A stretch of DNA of 44,050 nt from Clostridia bacterium (GTDB lineage: Bacteria > Bacillota > Clostridia > Oscillospirales > CAG-272), in NCBI GenBank assembly GCA_017621475.1, contig JAGATA010000012.1:1-44050 (forward strand). Direction: 5' to 3'. The translations under genes were made by a program, and so were the position numbers. The notes below the pieces were generated by a model. That model was not told the origin of the DNA. It did no database searches and saw only the letters and a list, made by a program, of their open reading frames with translations. Below, one piece after another: positions 35,563 through 43,876 of this stretch (the first letter of the stretch is position 1; each line of letters begins with the position of its first letter).

Positions 35563-35799
35563 ATTCGAGAGATTTGAACTCGAGCGACGGCTTGCCGGCA
35601 AGAGAGGGAGCCGAGCAAAACAACCTGAACGGTTGTTTTTCGACGGCGACAAGCTACTATTTCTTAATGAGTCCGCTTTTGAGTTTACCGAAAATGCGGA
35701 CGAATTTAGAAATTGTGCGCGTGCAACGCCACGCACAGCGTGGCTAGACGATCTCTCCTTCTCCGCCAAAAGCAACCGTTACGGTTGCTTTTTTATTTT
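35563..35799 (+). mobile_element. 237-bp element at tRNA-Ser 3' end
   Basis: The 49 bases 35514-35562 (T arm end, acceptor, CCA, terminator) recur at 35751-35799 with one mismatch, 237 bases away. This is the signature of insertion at a tRNA 3' end that restores the gene, or of a segmental duplication. Between the copies: an inverted T-arm copy (35567-35586, 18 of 20 bases), a diverged terminator hairpin (ACAACC/GGTTGT, about 35616-35640), GTCCGC/GCGGAC (35671-35701) and GCCACGC/GCGTGGC (35728-35744). No integrase and no credible protein frame; the sequence ahead of the second copy does not resemble the tRNA body. Confidence 0.6.
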
Positions 35800-35806
35800 T
35801 CAAGCG

Positions 35807-35835
35807 TTGCGTTTTTGCCCTTTCTGTGCTATACT
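35807..35835 (+). promoter_or_regulatory. Promoter of DUF4091 gene
   Basis: TTGCGT (35807-35812), 17 bases, TATACT (35830-35835), 30 bases before the start. Confidence 0.65.
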
Positions 35836-35865
35836 TAATAAAACCACTCAGAAAGGCATCTTATT

Positions 35866-37515
35866 ATGTCAGCGCAAATAAAACTTCTCTCCTCCCTTGA
35901 AAAATGCTTTACCGATGAAGCTATAGAAACCAAGCCTATACTGACGCACGCAAGCGTGCTTCGCGGTGAAGAGTTTCACTTCATCCTCGCATATACGGCA
36001 AAGGACGTTCCCGGTTGGCGTCTTTGCGATTACGGCACGCTCATCTGCCGTTCCGAGCTCGATATTTCCTTCGAACGAATAGAGCATATGCCTGTCCGTT
36101 TCCCTTGCTACCCCACGAGAAATGATGATAACTACCTTCGCAAAAAAGCAGGACTCTACCCCGACCTGCTCATTCCTATGGAGCTTGGCGAAAGCGTGCA
36201 GATTCCCGCAGATTCGCTCTTTTCCATCTATGCAACGGCAAAAATACCGAAAAATGCCGCCGCAAAAGAGCATAACATCACCGTCGGCTTCCTTATGGAA
36301 AATGGAGATGAAGTTACAGCAAGCCTTTCCCTTCGCATAATAGATGCGGTCCTGCCGCAGCAAAACATATCCGTAGCGCAATGGGTACACTACGACTGCA
36401 TTGCGGATGCATACGAGCTTGAAATATTCTCCGAAAAGCATTGGCAGGCTATTGAAAATTATCTTGAAACCGCTGTACGTCACGGTATAAACACAATTCT
36501 CACACCCGTGCTCACTCCACCGCTTGATACGGCTGTCGGCGGCGAACGCCCCACGGTGCAGCTCGTTGACATTGAAAAAACGCAGGATGGATATATATTC
36601 GGATTTGAAAAGTTCCGCCGCTTCGTTTCCATTTGCCTTCGCCTTGGCGTTGAAAAGTTTGAAATTTCACATCTTTTCACGCAATGGGGCGCATACCACG
36701 CGCCGAAAGTTATGGCAACAGTAAACGGCAGATACGAACGCATCTTCGGCTGGGATACGGACGCGGCATCCAATGAATACGTTTCTTTCCTGCGGGCCTT
36801 TCTCATTTCTCTTATCGATGAATGTAAAACCCTCGGCATTGCAGACCGCCTGCTCTTCCACATTTCGGACGAGCCCAATAAAGAACAGCTTCCCCAATAT
36901 CAGCTCGTTAAGTCCAAGATTGCGGATATTCTTGCAGATTATCCCATATACGATGCTCTTTCCGACTTTGATTTTTACGAAACGGGTGCGGTGGATAACC
37001 CCATACCCGCTTCCGACCACATAGAGCCTTTTCTCCACGCAGACATCGAAAACCTTTGGACGTATTATTGCTGCGGACAATGGAAAGACGTTTCCAACCG
37101 TTTCCTCGATATGCCCCTTGCCAGAACGAGAATTATCGGTTCTCAGTTTTGGAAATACCGCATCGCGGGATTTCTCCATTGGGGATATAATTTCTATTAC
37201 ACGCGCTTCTCCAAACGCAATATAAACCCCTACGTTATAACGGATGGTGACGCTTTTGCGCCTGCTGGGGACGCTTATTCCGTATATCCCGCACCCGGTC
37301 TTAAACCGTACCGCAGTTTGCGACTTGTCGCTTTTTACGAATCCCTCTGCGATATGCGCGCGCTCTGCCTTGCAGAAAAGCTTTGCGGCAGAGAGACAAT
37401 CCTTGCCGTACTTGAAAAATGCGGCGAGATAACATTCTCCTCCTACCCCAAAGATGCGAAATTTATCCTTTCTATGCGCGAAACCATAAACCGTATGATA
37501 GAGGAGAATAAATAA
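35866..37515 (+). CDS. DUF4091 / GH123-like glycoside hydrolase, putative
   Basis: A 549-residue protein without a signal peptide. The N-terminal ~170 residues look like a beta-sandwich. The barrel contains FHISDEP with adjacent Asp335-Glu336, the arrangement used by GH123 N-acetyl-beta-galactosaminidases. The C-terminal DUF4091-like part has GFLHWGYNFYYTRFSKRNINPY and DAYSVYPAPGLKPYRSLRL. Function by family is hydrolysis of HexNAc-containing glycans, but DUF4091 members are poorly characterised, so the substrate is open. AAAGG precedes the ATG by eight bases. It begins just after the tRNA-linked element with its own promoter, and is followed by an unrelated membrane-protein gene. Confidence 0.8.
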   Translation: MSAQIKLLSSLEKCFTDEAIETKPILTHASVLRGEEFHFILAYTAKDVPGWRLCDYGTLICRSELDISFERIEHMPVRFPCYPTRNDDNYLRKKAGLYPDLLIPMELGESVQIPADSLFSIYATAKIPKNAAAKEHNITVGFLMENGDEVTASLSLRIIDAVLPQQNISVAQWVHYDCIADAYELEIFSEKHWQAIENYLETAVRHGINTILTPVLTPPLDTAVGGERPTVQLVDIEKTQDGYIFGFEKFRRFVSICLRLGVEKFEISHLFTQWGAYHAPKVMATVNGRYERIFGWDTDAASNEYVSFLRAFLISLIDECKTLGIADRLLFHISDEPNKEQLPQYQLVKSKIADILADYPIYDALSDFDFYETGAVDNPIPASDHIEPFLHADIENLWTYYCCGQWKDVSNRFLDMPLARTRIIGSQFWKYRIAGFLHWGYNFYYTRFSKRNINPYVITDGDAFAPAGDAYSVYPAPGLKPYRSLRLVAFYESLCDMRALCLAEKLCGRETILAVLEKCGEITFSSYPKDAKFILSMRETINRMIEENK

Positions 37516-37541
37516 AAATCTGATTTTGGAAGGTAATATAT

Positions 37542-38483
37542 TTGAAAAATGAACGGCGCGAACAAATAATTATTATTTTATTACTTATTATTTTCTCCCC
37601 GCTAATTATATTCGGTTTAATCTACGGCGGCTTAACTACCATCTTTAAAATACCCAAATCACGTAGAGAATACAAAAAGTCAGAATACTTAAAAGACTTC
37701 TCAAAGCCTTACTATCTGGGAATAGATGCTGATGTAAAATATAGGTTTTATAATTCTGCCAAAGCAAGAAAGCTTCCAATTAAATACATAAAACAAAAAT
37801 CAAATGATTTTGAGTATTTTATTTTCGATAATATTGCCTATATTTTTCCCGAATTCGATCAAATATCATTTTCAGATGAAAAAAACATTTGGCAAGTATC
37901 TTTTGATGGATCGCCCAACGATCTAGCTTCTGAGTATCAAAAAACATTAAATCTTTTTGATACTCCAACAGAATTTCAAGTAAAATTTCTTATTGAACGA
38001 AGTATGTTTGCCGAGTTAAACATCGAAAACATTCATCTTCCCGATTGTATATATTTAACGCGGAGTTACGAATACGCCTTTAAAAACGACGATATTCGTT
38101 TGCTCGCCAAGCTTCCGCAAACATCGGAAGAGCTTTACAAAATGATGCTTATAACGCCTAATATTGTAGGTGGCTTTGAGCTTATTGAAGGAAGTATTCA
38201 TTGGCAAATAACCGAAGAAATTTGCGCTGAAATTACAGCCGATAATAGAGATGGATATTTTTCCGTATCAAGAAAATCGTTAGGATTTTTTGAAGAAGGA
38301 ATTACCCATTGGCACCCATCTCCATATGAAATTTACAATGATGTATGTAAGTTAGGCTTAAAAGGTCACGTCTTGGTTACAAAAGGAAAAGCTATATTAT
38401 ATATGGGCGATAAAAATAGCTGTCAGTATTTACAAAACAATAGACAAATAAAAAATATAAAACTTTATAATATAGGCGAATAA
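37542..38483 (+). CDS. Membrane-anchored protein, unknown
   Basis: A 313-residue protein I do not recognise. One N-terminal membrane segment (about 8-33) is followed by a basic patch (KIPKSRREYKK) and a ~270-residue soluble domain. That domain is rich in aromatic and acidic residues, has no cysteine cluster and no known motif. The start is TTG, set by GGAAGG eight bases upstream; the nearby ATG is out of frame and stops after six codons. It is clearly more AT-rich than the genes on either side, so it may have been acquired. It sits 26 bases after the DUF4091 gene and 24 before the HAD gene and may be co-transcribed. Confidence 0.7.
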   Translation: MKNERREQIIIILLLIIFSPLIIFGLIYGGLTTIFKIPKSRREYKKSEYLKDFSKPYYLGIDADVKYRFYNSAKARKLPIKYIKQKSNDFEYFIFDNIAYIFPEFDQISFSDEKNIWQVSFDGSPNDLASEYQKTLNLFDTPTEFQVKFLIERSMFAELNIENIHLPDCIYLTRSYEYAFKNDDIRLLAKLPQTSEELYKMMLITPNIVGGFELIEGSIHWQITEEICAEITADNRDGYFSVSRKSLGFFEEGITHWHPSPYEIYNDVCKLGLKGHVLVTKGKAILYMGDKNSCQYLQNNRQIKNIKLYNIGE

Positions 38484-38507
38484 CCCTCTAAATGCAAAGG
38501 AACACTT

Positions 38508-39329
38508 ATGAACAAATTTAAAGGACTACTTATCTGCACAGATCTTGACGGAACGCTTTTGAAAGACGATAAAAGCATATCCCGTGAAAACCTCGATGCT
38601 ATCGAATATTTTAAATCCGAGGGCGGATATTTCACGTTTATCACAGGAAGAATGCCATATTTTATGGAAAGCATATGCAGCAAAATACACCCAAATGCAC
38701 CTTTCGGCTGTATTAACGGCGGAGGACTTTACGATTACAATAAAAAAGAATATGTTTCGGCAAAAACACTCGATAAAACTGTTACGGAGCTTATCGAATA
38801 TGCAGACAAAAACATAGCCAGCATAGGAATACAGGTCTATACTTTTGAGCGTATATATTTTTCCCGAGAAAACGAGGCTATGAAAAACTTCCGCAAAGCT
38901 ACGGGGATTCCCAATATCACCGCAGACTATAAGGATATAAGCGAACCATTTGCCAAGATAGTTTTCGGGGACGAGAGCGAAGAAAAAATTCTCGCACTTC
39001 AAGAACTTCTTCTCTCCCATCCCAGATCACGCGAATTTGATTTTATCCGTTCCGAACGCACTCTTTACGAAATCCTGCCCAAAGGTGCGAACAAAGGCTC
39101 TGTTTTACCCAAGCTTTGCGATCACCTTGGCATAGACCAAAGTAAAACCATCGCCGTGGGCGATTATAACAATGACATTGCCATGATCAAAAGCGCGGGC
39201 ATAGGCTTTGCCGTTGCAAACGCCTGTCCCGAAGCCAAATCAGCGGCTGACCATATAACCGTAAGCAACGAAGAACACGCCATTGCAAAGATCATAGCGG
39301 ATATAGAAAATGGGAAATTAAGAATATAA
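38508..39329 (+). CDS. Cof-type HAD hydrolase
   Basis: A 273-residue phosphatase of the HAD superfamily, subclass IIB. The nucleophile motif is CTDLDGTLL (Asp12, Asp14), with FITGRMP as motif II, KGANKGSVL as motif III and VGDYNNDIAMIKSAGIGFAVANA as motif IV. The cap domain lies between about residues 85 and 190. The likely role is dephosphorylation of sugar phosphates or nucleotides; the substrate cannot be assigned. AAAGGA precedes the ATG by seven bases. Confidence 0.93.
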   Translation: MNKFKGLLICTDLDGTLLKDDKSISRENLDAIEYFKSEGGYFTFITGRMPYFMESICSKIHPNAPFGCINGGGLYDYNKKEYVSAKTLDKTVTELIEYADKNIASIGIQVYTFERIYFSRENEAMKNFRKATGIPNITADYKDISEPFAKIVFGDESEEKILALQELLLSHPRSREFDFIRSERTLYEILPKGANKGSVLPKLCDHLGIDQSKTIAVGDYNNDIAMIKSAGIGFAVANACPEAKSAADHITVSNEEHAIAKIIADIENGKLRI

Positions 39330-39345
39330 CAAATTTTCTGCGCAT

Positions 39346-39388
39346 AAAGAAAGAAGGTACCTTCTATATGAAGTGCCTTCTTTTCTTT
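39346..39388. terminator. Terminator after HAD gene
   Basis: AGAAGGTAC/GTGCCTTCT arms (39352-39360 and 39373-39381) flanked by A-rich and T-rich runs. Confidence 0.75.
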
Positions 39389-39414
39389 ATAACATAGGAA
39401 ATTGCGCGAATCGA

Positions 39415-39480
39415 GCCTTCCCCTTGAGGGGAAGGTGTCAGCGTAAGCTGACGGATGAGGTGGGGTGCGATTTATCGCAC
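39415..39480 (+). repeat. Two-hairpin repeat module plus extra hairpin
   Basis: A hairpin CCTTCCCCTT/AGGGGAAGG (39416-39435), B hairpin GTCAGC/GCTGAC (39437-39452), tail GGATGAGGT, then a third hairpin GTGCGA/TCGCAC (39465-39480). It lies between the convergent HAD and superoxide dismutase genes. Confidence 0.8.
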
Positions 39481-39512
39481 TTTTTTACAACGTAGTAACT
39501 TAGCCGACTTCC

Positions 39513-40010
39513 CTATCTCACAGCCTTTATTACTCCGCAAGCAATCTTTTCCCCTGCATTTCCCGCAGGCTGTGTATGAAAATCATCCGGATGCAAATGA
39601 ATGATGGCTGTTCTTCCTACGATTTCTCGTACAGTAAGCCTATCCGTCAAAAACACGGAAAAAGCACGGCCGTTCGCTCCGAAAAGCGGAGGCATATCTC
39701 CTGCATGATATGGGTGCGGGCAATTATTTGGGTTATAATGTGTTTTAGCATCCGAAAAAGGATCGTTCACATTCCCTGTACAAGCGCCGCCTTCGTGAAT
39801 GTGTAAAGCAAAAATCGGCTTTTTGCAGCTTTCTGTATAAATTGGAAGTCCCGTCGCCTCTATAGCAACGATAACACCGTGCCGTGTCTGATAAAATAGC
39901 ATCAAGCCATAAATATCGGAATAATTCTCGCTTCCCCTTATATTTGCATATGCCTGTGGGCGCTGTCGCAAAACGGAATAAAGATTCGGAAAGATTCGCT
40001 GTCTGTTCAT
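39513..40010 (-). CDS. Cu/Zn superoxide dismutase-like protein, no signal peptide
   Basis: A 165-residue protein of the SodC fold. Metal ligands align with the family: His70 and His72 (ALHIHEGG), His91 (THYNP), His99, His102 and Asp105 (HPYHAGD), His138 (AIIHLHPDDF). The disulphide pair is Cys77 and Cys158 (GGACTG, IACGVI). The active-site arginine normally in GNAGxRxACG is Lys155 here (GNAGEKIACG). There is no signal peptide, unlike most bacterial SodC, so it would be cytoplasmic. The start is set by GCGAGG seven bases upstream; the longer open frame to 40073 is discarded. Catalytic activity is therefore uncertain. Confidence 0.85.
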   Translation of the reverse strand: MNRQRIFPNLYSVLRQRPQAYANIRGSENYSDIYGLMLFYQTRHGVIVAIEATGLPIYTESCKKPIFALHIHEGGACTGNVNDPFSDAKTHYNPNNCPHPYHAGDMPPLFGANGRAFSVFLTDRLTVREIVGRTAIIHLHPDDFHTQPAGNAGEKIACGVIKAVR

Positions 40011-40106
40011 ATCTACCTCGCTGAATAATTTTTTTATTATTATATTCACCGAAGCAAAAAACGCGAAAGCCATCTTGAAATATTTATACTTTTTTAGTCC
40101 TTAAAC

Positions 40107-40137
40107 AACAAAAAATCCCGTCAAGAGATTTTTTGTT
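40107..40137. terminator. AT-rich hairpin between sodC-like and GH3 genes
   Basis: AACAAAAAATC/GATTTTTTGTT around nine bases. It lies upstream of both flanking genes, so what it terminates is unclear. Apart from it and the GH3 promoter, 40011-40253 holds nothing recognised. Confidence 0.45.
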
Positions 40138-40190
40138 ATTTTACAATAAAAAATAAAAAAGCAATATCGCCTTTTGCTCCGTATTCGATG

Positions 40191-40219
40191 TTGATTTTTG
40201 AAAAGAAAAATGATATATT
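40191..40219 (+). promoter_or_regulatory. GH3 gene promoter
   Basis: TTGATT (40191-40196), 17 bases, TATATT (40214-40219). Confidence 0.65.
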
Positions 40220-40253
40220 ATTTCCATAGATCATCTCCGAAAGGAATTTTCAT

Positions 40254-42374
40254 ATGAAAATCAATCCATCGCACGAACAGAAGATAACCTCTCTTCTTGA
40301 AAATATGACAATAGAGGAAAAAGTCCTCCAAATGCTTCAGATAAGCGACCAAGGCAATGAACCGGGAACTTACGAAAGGTTTACAGCACTTAATACGGGT
40401 TCCTTTCTTCACGAGCTTGGGGAAGGCACAGATAAGCTTCGCGAAAAAGCAAAGGAAACAAGCAGTAAGATACCGCCAATATTCGGTATAGATGCCATCC
40501 ACGGCCATTCGCTTAAAAACGGAGCCACGATATTCCCTTCCCAGCTTGCCTGTGCCTGCTCCTGGAACGAGGAGCTTATAGAGGAAATGGGCGTGGCAAC
40601 TTCAAAAGAGGTCTGCGCAGACGGAATAGATTGGGTATTCTCCCCCGTTCTTTGTATGGCGCGCGACACGCGCTGGGGCAGAGTTGACGAAACATTCGGT
40701 GAAGATCCGTTCCTTATCGGCAAGCTCGGTGCGGCGATCGTGCGCGGTTACGAGCGTGACGGCAACGTCATTTCTTGCCTCAAGCATTACATAGGTTACG
40801 GAGAGGCAACCGGCGCGCGCGACGCATACGATACTGAAGTGTCTATGCGAAAGATACGCGAAACTTTCCTTCCTCCCTTTGAAGAAGCAATAAATGCAGG
40901 CGCTTCTTCCGTTATGACGGCGTACGGCTCCATAAGCGGAACACCTCTTACAAAGCACAAAGAGCTTCTTTACGATACTCTTAAAGAGGAGCTCGGCTTC
41001 TGCGGCTTTGTTGTAACGGACTGGTTCAATATCTGGTCTATGCGCACCAAACAGCGCTCCGCGGAAAGCTTTGATGAATCCGCACGCCTTGCTATAGAAG
41101 CAGGCAACGATATGAGCATGAACTGCAAGGAATTCTTTGAATCCGTCACACAGCAGGTCAAAAACGGTGAAATATCGGAAGAGCTTATAGATAATTCCGT
41201 TCGCCGCATACTGCGTGTAAAGATGGCGCTCGGTCTTTTCGACGAGGGCAAGGTGCGCCCCGATAAAAGCGTTATCGGTTGCCGCGAACATAGAGAACTT
41301 AACAAAAAGCTTACGGAAGAAAGCCTTGTTCTTCTCAAAAATAACGGCGTGCTACCCTTGAAAGAAGCGCACGCAAAAATAGCTGTCATCGGTCCGAATG
41401 CGGATAACATCATAAATCAATACGGCGATTGGACGTTCACAAGCCACCGCCCCCGTGAAGAATGGGCGGTTATCAAAAACGATTACTATACACTTCTTCG
41501 CGGTATCAAAGAGGTTTTCGCAGATTCCGAGGTTACTTTTGCCAAGGGTTGCGACATCTGCGGTGCGGATAGCACCGATATGGAAAAAGCGCTTATCGCC
41601 GCAAAAAATGCAGACGTTGTAATTCTCGCGCTCGGAGATGAGCTTTCACAAAACGGCGAAGGCAAGGACCGCGCCATCCTTGAACTTTCAGGGCTTCAGA
41701 ACGAGCTTACCGCAAAAATAAAAGAGCTCGGCAAGCCCGTCATCACGGTATTCATCACGGGCAAACCGCTTTGCATAGGCGAAGTGTGCGAGCTTTCGGA
41801 TGCTGTAATTCAAGCGTTCAACCCGGGCGACCTCGGCGGTCTTTGCATCGCAGAGCTTATTGCAGGTAAGTTTAACCCTTGCGGCAAGCTTCCCATATCT
41901 TACCCTCGCGCTTCGGGTCAGCTTCCCTGCTACTATAACAGATACACAGGCTGGCATTGGGGCAAATACTGCGACGTGGATGAGGACAGTCTTTTAGATT
42001 TCGGCTACGGTCTTTCCTATACCGAATTTGAATACAGCGATCTTTCTGTTTCTAAAAAAGAGATAGGCGCGGAAGAAGATTTTGAAGTAAGCGTCACCGT
42101 CAAAAATATAGGCGATATGGACGGTAAAGAAATAGTAGAGCTTTACTATAAGGATATGATAAGCTCCGTTATGACTCCGGAAAAAAATCTTTTCGCGTTC
42201 AAGAAGATATTCCTTTCAAAAGGAGAATCAAAGCGCATTACGTTCCGTCTTAACGCGCGTGACCTCGCTTTTGTAAACAACGACGGCAAGTGGGTAACGG
42301 AAGCAGGCGAATTTGAAATATATGCAGGCACCTCCCTTTCCTCGCTTCTCACAGCAGAGCTTTCGGTAAAATAA
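40254..42374 (+). CDS. Beta-glucosidase family glycoside hydrolase, GH3
   Basis: A 706-residue GH3 enzyme. The N-terminal barrel has IPPIFGIDAIHGHS, SPVLCMARDTRWGRVDETFGEDP, LKHYIGYG and GFVVTDWF with the nucleophile at Asp256. The alpha/beta sandwich has LVLLKNNGVLPL and GDELSQNGEGKDR. The C-terminal fibronectin-III-like domain (about 600-700) starts at DFGYGLSYTEFEYSDL. This is the BglX-type three-domain order. No signal peptide, so intracellular. GAAAGGA precedes the ATG by eight bases. Beta-glucosidase or beta-xylosidase activity is likely; sequence alone does not separate them. Monocistronic with its own promoter and terminator. Confidence 0.95.
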   Translation: MKINPSHEQKITSLLENMTIEEKVLQMLQISDQGNEPGTYERFTALNTGSFLHELGEGTDKLREKAKETSSKIPPIFGIDAIHGHSLKNGATIFPSQLACACSWNEELIEEMGVATSKEVCADGIDWVFSPVLCMARDTRWGRVDETFGEDPFLIGKLGAAIVRGYERDGNVISCLKHYIGYGEATGARDAYDTEVSMRKIRETFLPPFEEAINAGASSVMTAYGSISGTPLTKHKELLYDTLKEELGFCGFVVTDWFNIWSMRTKQRSAESFDESARLAIEAGNDMSMNCKEFFESVTQQVKNGEISEELIDNSVRRILRVKMALGLFDEGKVRPDKSVIGCREHRELNKKLTEESLVLLKNNGVLPLKEAHAKIAVIGPNADNIINQYGDWTFTSHRPREEWAVIKNDYYTLLRGIKEVFADSEVTFAKGCDICGADSTDMEKALIAAKNADVVILALGDELSQNGEGKDRAILELSGLQNELTAKIKELGKPVITVFITGKPLCIGEVCELSDAVIQAFNPGDLGGLCIAELIAGKFNPCGKLPISYPRASGQLPCYYNRYTGWHWGKYCDVDEDSLLDFGYGLSYTEFEYSDLSVSKKEIGAEEDFEVSVTVKNIGDMDGKEIVELYYKDMISSVMTPEKNLFAFKKIFLSKGESKRITFRLNARDLAFVNNDGKWVTEAGEFEIYAGTSLSSLLTAELSVK

Positions 42375-42379
42375 CCACG

Positions 42380-42406
42380 AAAAATCCCTTGCAAAAGGGA
42401 TTTTTT
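42380..42406. terminator. Terminator after GH3 gene
   Basis: AAAAATCCCTT/AAGGGATTTTTT around a short loop, six bases after the stop. Confidence 0.92.
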
Positions 42407-42415
42407 CTTATCCCC

Positions 42416-42444
42416 TTGCACTTTTATTCCATTTGAGTTATAAT
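42416..42444 (+). promoter_or_regulatory. IMPase gene promoter
   Basis: TTGCAC (42416-42421), 17 bases, TATAAT (42439-42444). Confidence 0.75.
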
Positions 42445-42483
42445 ATTTTTATAAGCAAAAAAGCTCTGCATCGGAGGATCAAA

Positions 42484-43266
42484 ATGTTACAAACATATTT
42501 AAAATTTGCAAAGAAGACAGCTTATGAAGCGGGAAAAATAACGCTCAAATATTTCAAAGGCGATAACGGCGCAAATTATAAGTACGATAAGACCATCGTT
42601 ACAAAAGCGGACACCGAAATAAACACGCTCCTTATAGAAAGAGTAAAAGAAACCTTCCCCACGCACTCCGTTGACGGAGAGGAAGAACAGTTCGGAAACT
42701 CCAACCTCGTTTGGGTATGCGACCCCGTGGACGGAACGGCAATGTATGCACGCCATATTCCCGTTTCCGTATTTTCACTTGCGCTTGTAGAAGACGGCAA
42801 ACCCATCGTCGGAGTTATATACGATGCTTTTACGGATAATATGTATTACGCAGTAAAGTGTGGCGGCGCTTTTCTCAACGGAGAGAAGATAAACGTAAAC
42901 GATTCTCCTCTTGCGGGTATGCAGAGCATTGCAAATTTCGATATGTGGCCCGGCGCTGAATATAACCTCTACCCTGCTTTCGGAGAGCTCGGAATGAAGA
43001 CCTATGCCGTTGACCTGGGCAGTATAATTCGCTCTGCGGCTTGCGTCGCAAACGGAGATTTCGTCCTTGCTATCTACCCCGGAACAAAGCACAAAAACTG
43101 CGATATTGCCGCGGCTAAAATAATCGTAGAGGAAGCGGGCGGTAAAGTAACCGACCTTTTCGGAAACGAGCAAAGATACGATGGTGATATAAACGGTGCC
43201 ATCATCAGCAACGGTGTGGTTCATGAGGAAGCGCTTGCAATCCTCCAAAAATACATAACGTGCTGA
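42484..43266 (+). CDS. Inositol monophosphatase family protein
   Basis: A 260-residue magnesium-dependent phosphatase of the IMPase/FBPase/CysQ superfamily. Metal-binding motifs are VDGEEE (Asp65, Glu67), the signature WVCDPVDGT (Asp80, Asp83) and KNCDIAAAKIIVEEAGG near the C-terminus. Substrate could be inositol phosphate, a sugar bisphosphate or PAP; not decidable here. GGAGGATCAAAATG sets the start; the open frame from 42433 runs over the promoter. It is followed after 13 bases by the kinase-like gene, so the two form an operon. Confidence 0.93.
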   Translation: MLQTYLKFAKKTAYEAGKITLKYFKGDNGANYKYDKTIVTKADTEINTLLIERVKETFPTHSVDGEEEQFGNSNLVWVCDPVDGTAMYARHIPVSVFSLALVEDGKPIVGVIYDAFTDNMYYAVKCGGAFLNGEKINVNDSPLAGMQSIANFDMWPGAEYNLYPAFGELGMKTYAVDLGSIIRSAACVANGDFVLAIYPGTKHKNCDIAAAKIIVEEAGGKVTDLFGNEQRYDGDINGAIISNGVVHEEALAILQKYITC

Positions 43267-43279
43267 AAGGAGCAACCTT

Positions 43280-43876
43280 ATGAGCAACAAAATAATCACC
43301 ATAGGCAGAGAGTACGGCAGCGGCGGCAAATATATAGGCGAGCTTGTTGCGGGAAAGCTCGGCATTCCTTTTTACGATAAAGAAATTATGGAAAAGATTG
43401 CAGAGCAAACAGGCTTTGTGAACGAATTTATAGAGCGCCTTGCGGAATATGCTCCTTCGAAAAATATATTCTCCTACGCCTTTGTCGGAAGAAACAGCGC
43501 AGGCGAATCTATGGAAGATTATATACAAAATGTTCAGCGAAAGATAATACTTGATCTTGCCGCGAAAGGCCCTTGCGTTTTCGTCGGCAGATCTGCAGAT
43601 TACATCTTGCGCGGCAAAGCAGACACCCTCAATGTGTTCATATGCGGCGATGCCGAAGCAAAAAAAGAGCGCATATGCAAATTTCACAGCACGACTCCCG
43701 AAGAAGCCGCTAAGCTTATGCGCGACACGGATAAAAAACGCAGTATCAATTACAAATACTACACGGGAGAGACCTGGGGAAATATAAAAAATTATACTAT
43801 GGTGCTCAACAGCACGCAGATAGGCGTTGAAAAATGCGCAGATATAATCGCACAGGTTTATATGAGCAAGTCATGA
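43280..43876 (+). CDS. Cytidylate kinase-like family protein
   Basis: A 198-residue P-loop kinase of the cytidylate-kinase-2 family. MSNKIITIGREYGSGGKYIGELVAGKLGIPFYDKEI is the typical start, with the nucleotide loop at about residues 9-17 and FVGRSADYIL in the middle. It is not the canonical Cmk; family members have unproven substrates. AAAGGAG precedes the ATG by seven bases. The last codons AAG TCA TGA run into the palindrome GTCATGAC of the long repeat, so the element supplies the stop codon and perhaps the last two residues. Confidence 0.88.
   Translation: MSNKIITIGREYGSGGKYIGELVAGKLGIPFYDKEIMEKIAEQTGFVNEFIERLAEYAPSKNIFSYAFVGRNSAGESMEDYIQNVQRKIILDLAAKGPCVFVGRSADYILRGKADTLNVFICGDAEAKKERICKFHSTTPEEAAKLMRDTDKKRSINYKYYTGETWGNIKNYTMVLNSTQIGVEKCADIIAQVYMSKS

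Noticed and set aside
35563..35799. Decayed second tRNA-Ser gene
   Set aside because: Only the 3' end and terminator are repeated; the sequence upstream of the second copy shows no acceptor, D-arm or anticodon similarity.
35411..35881. 156-residue frame running through tRNA-Ser and the downstream element
   Set aside because: It overlaps a clear tRNA and two terminators; openness appears accidental.
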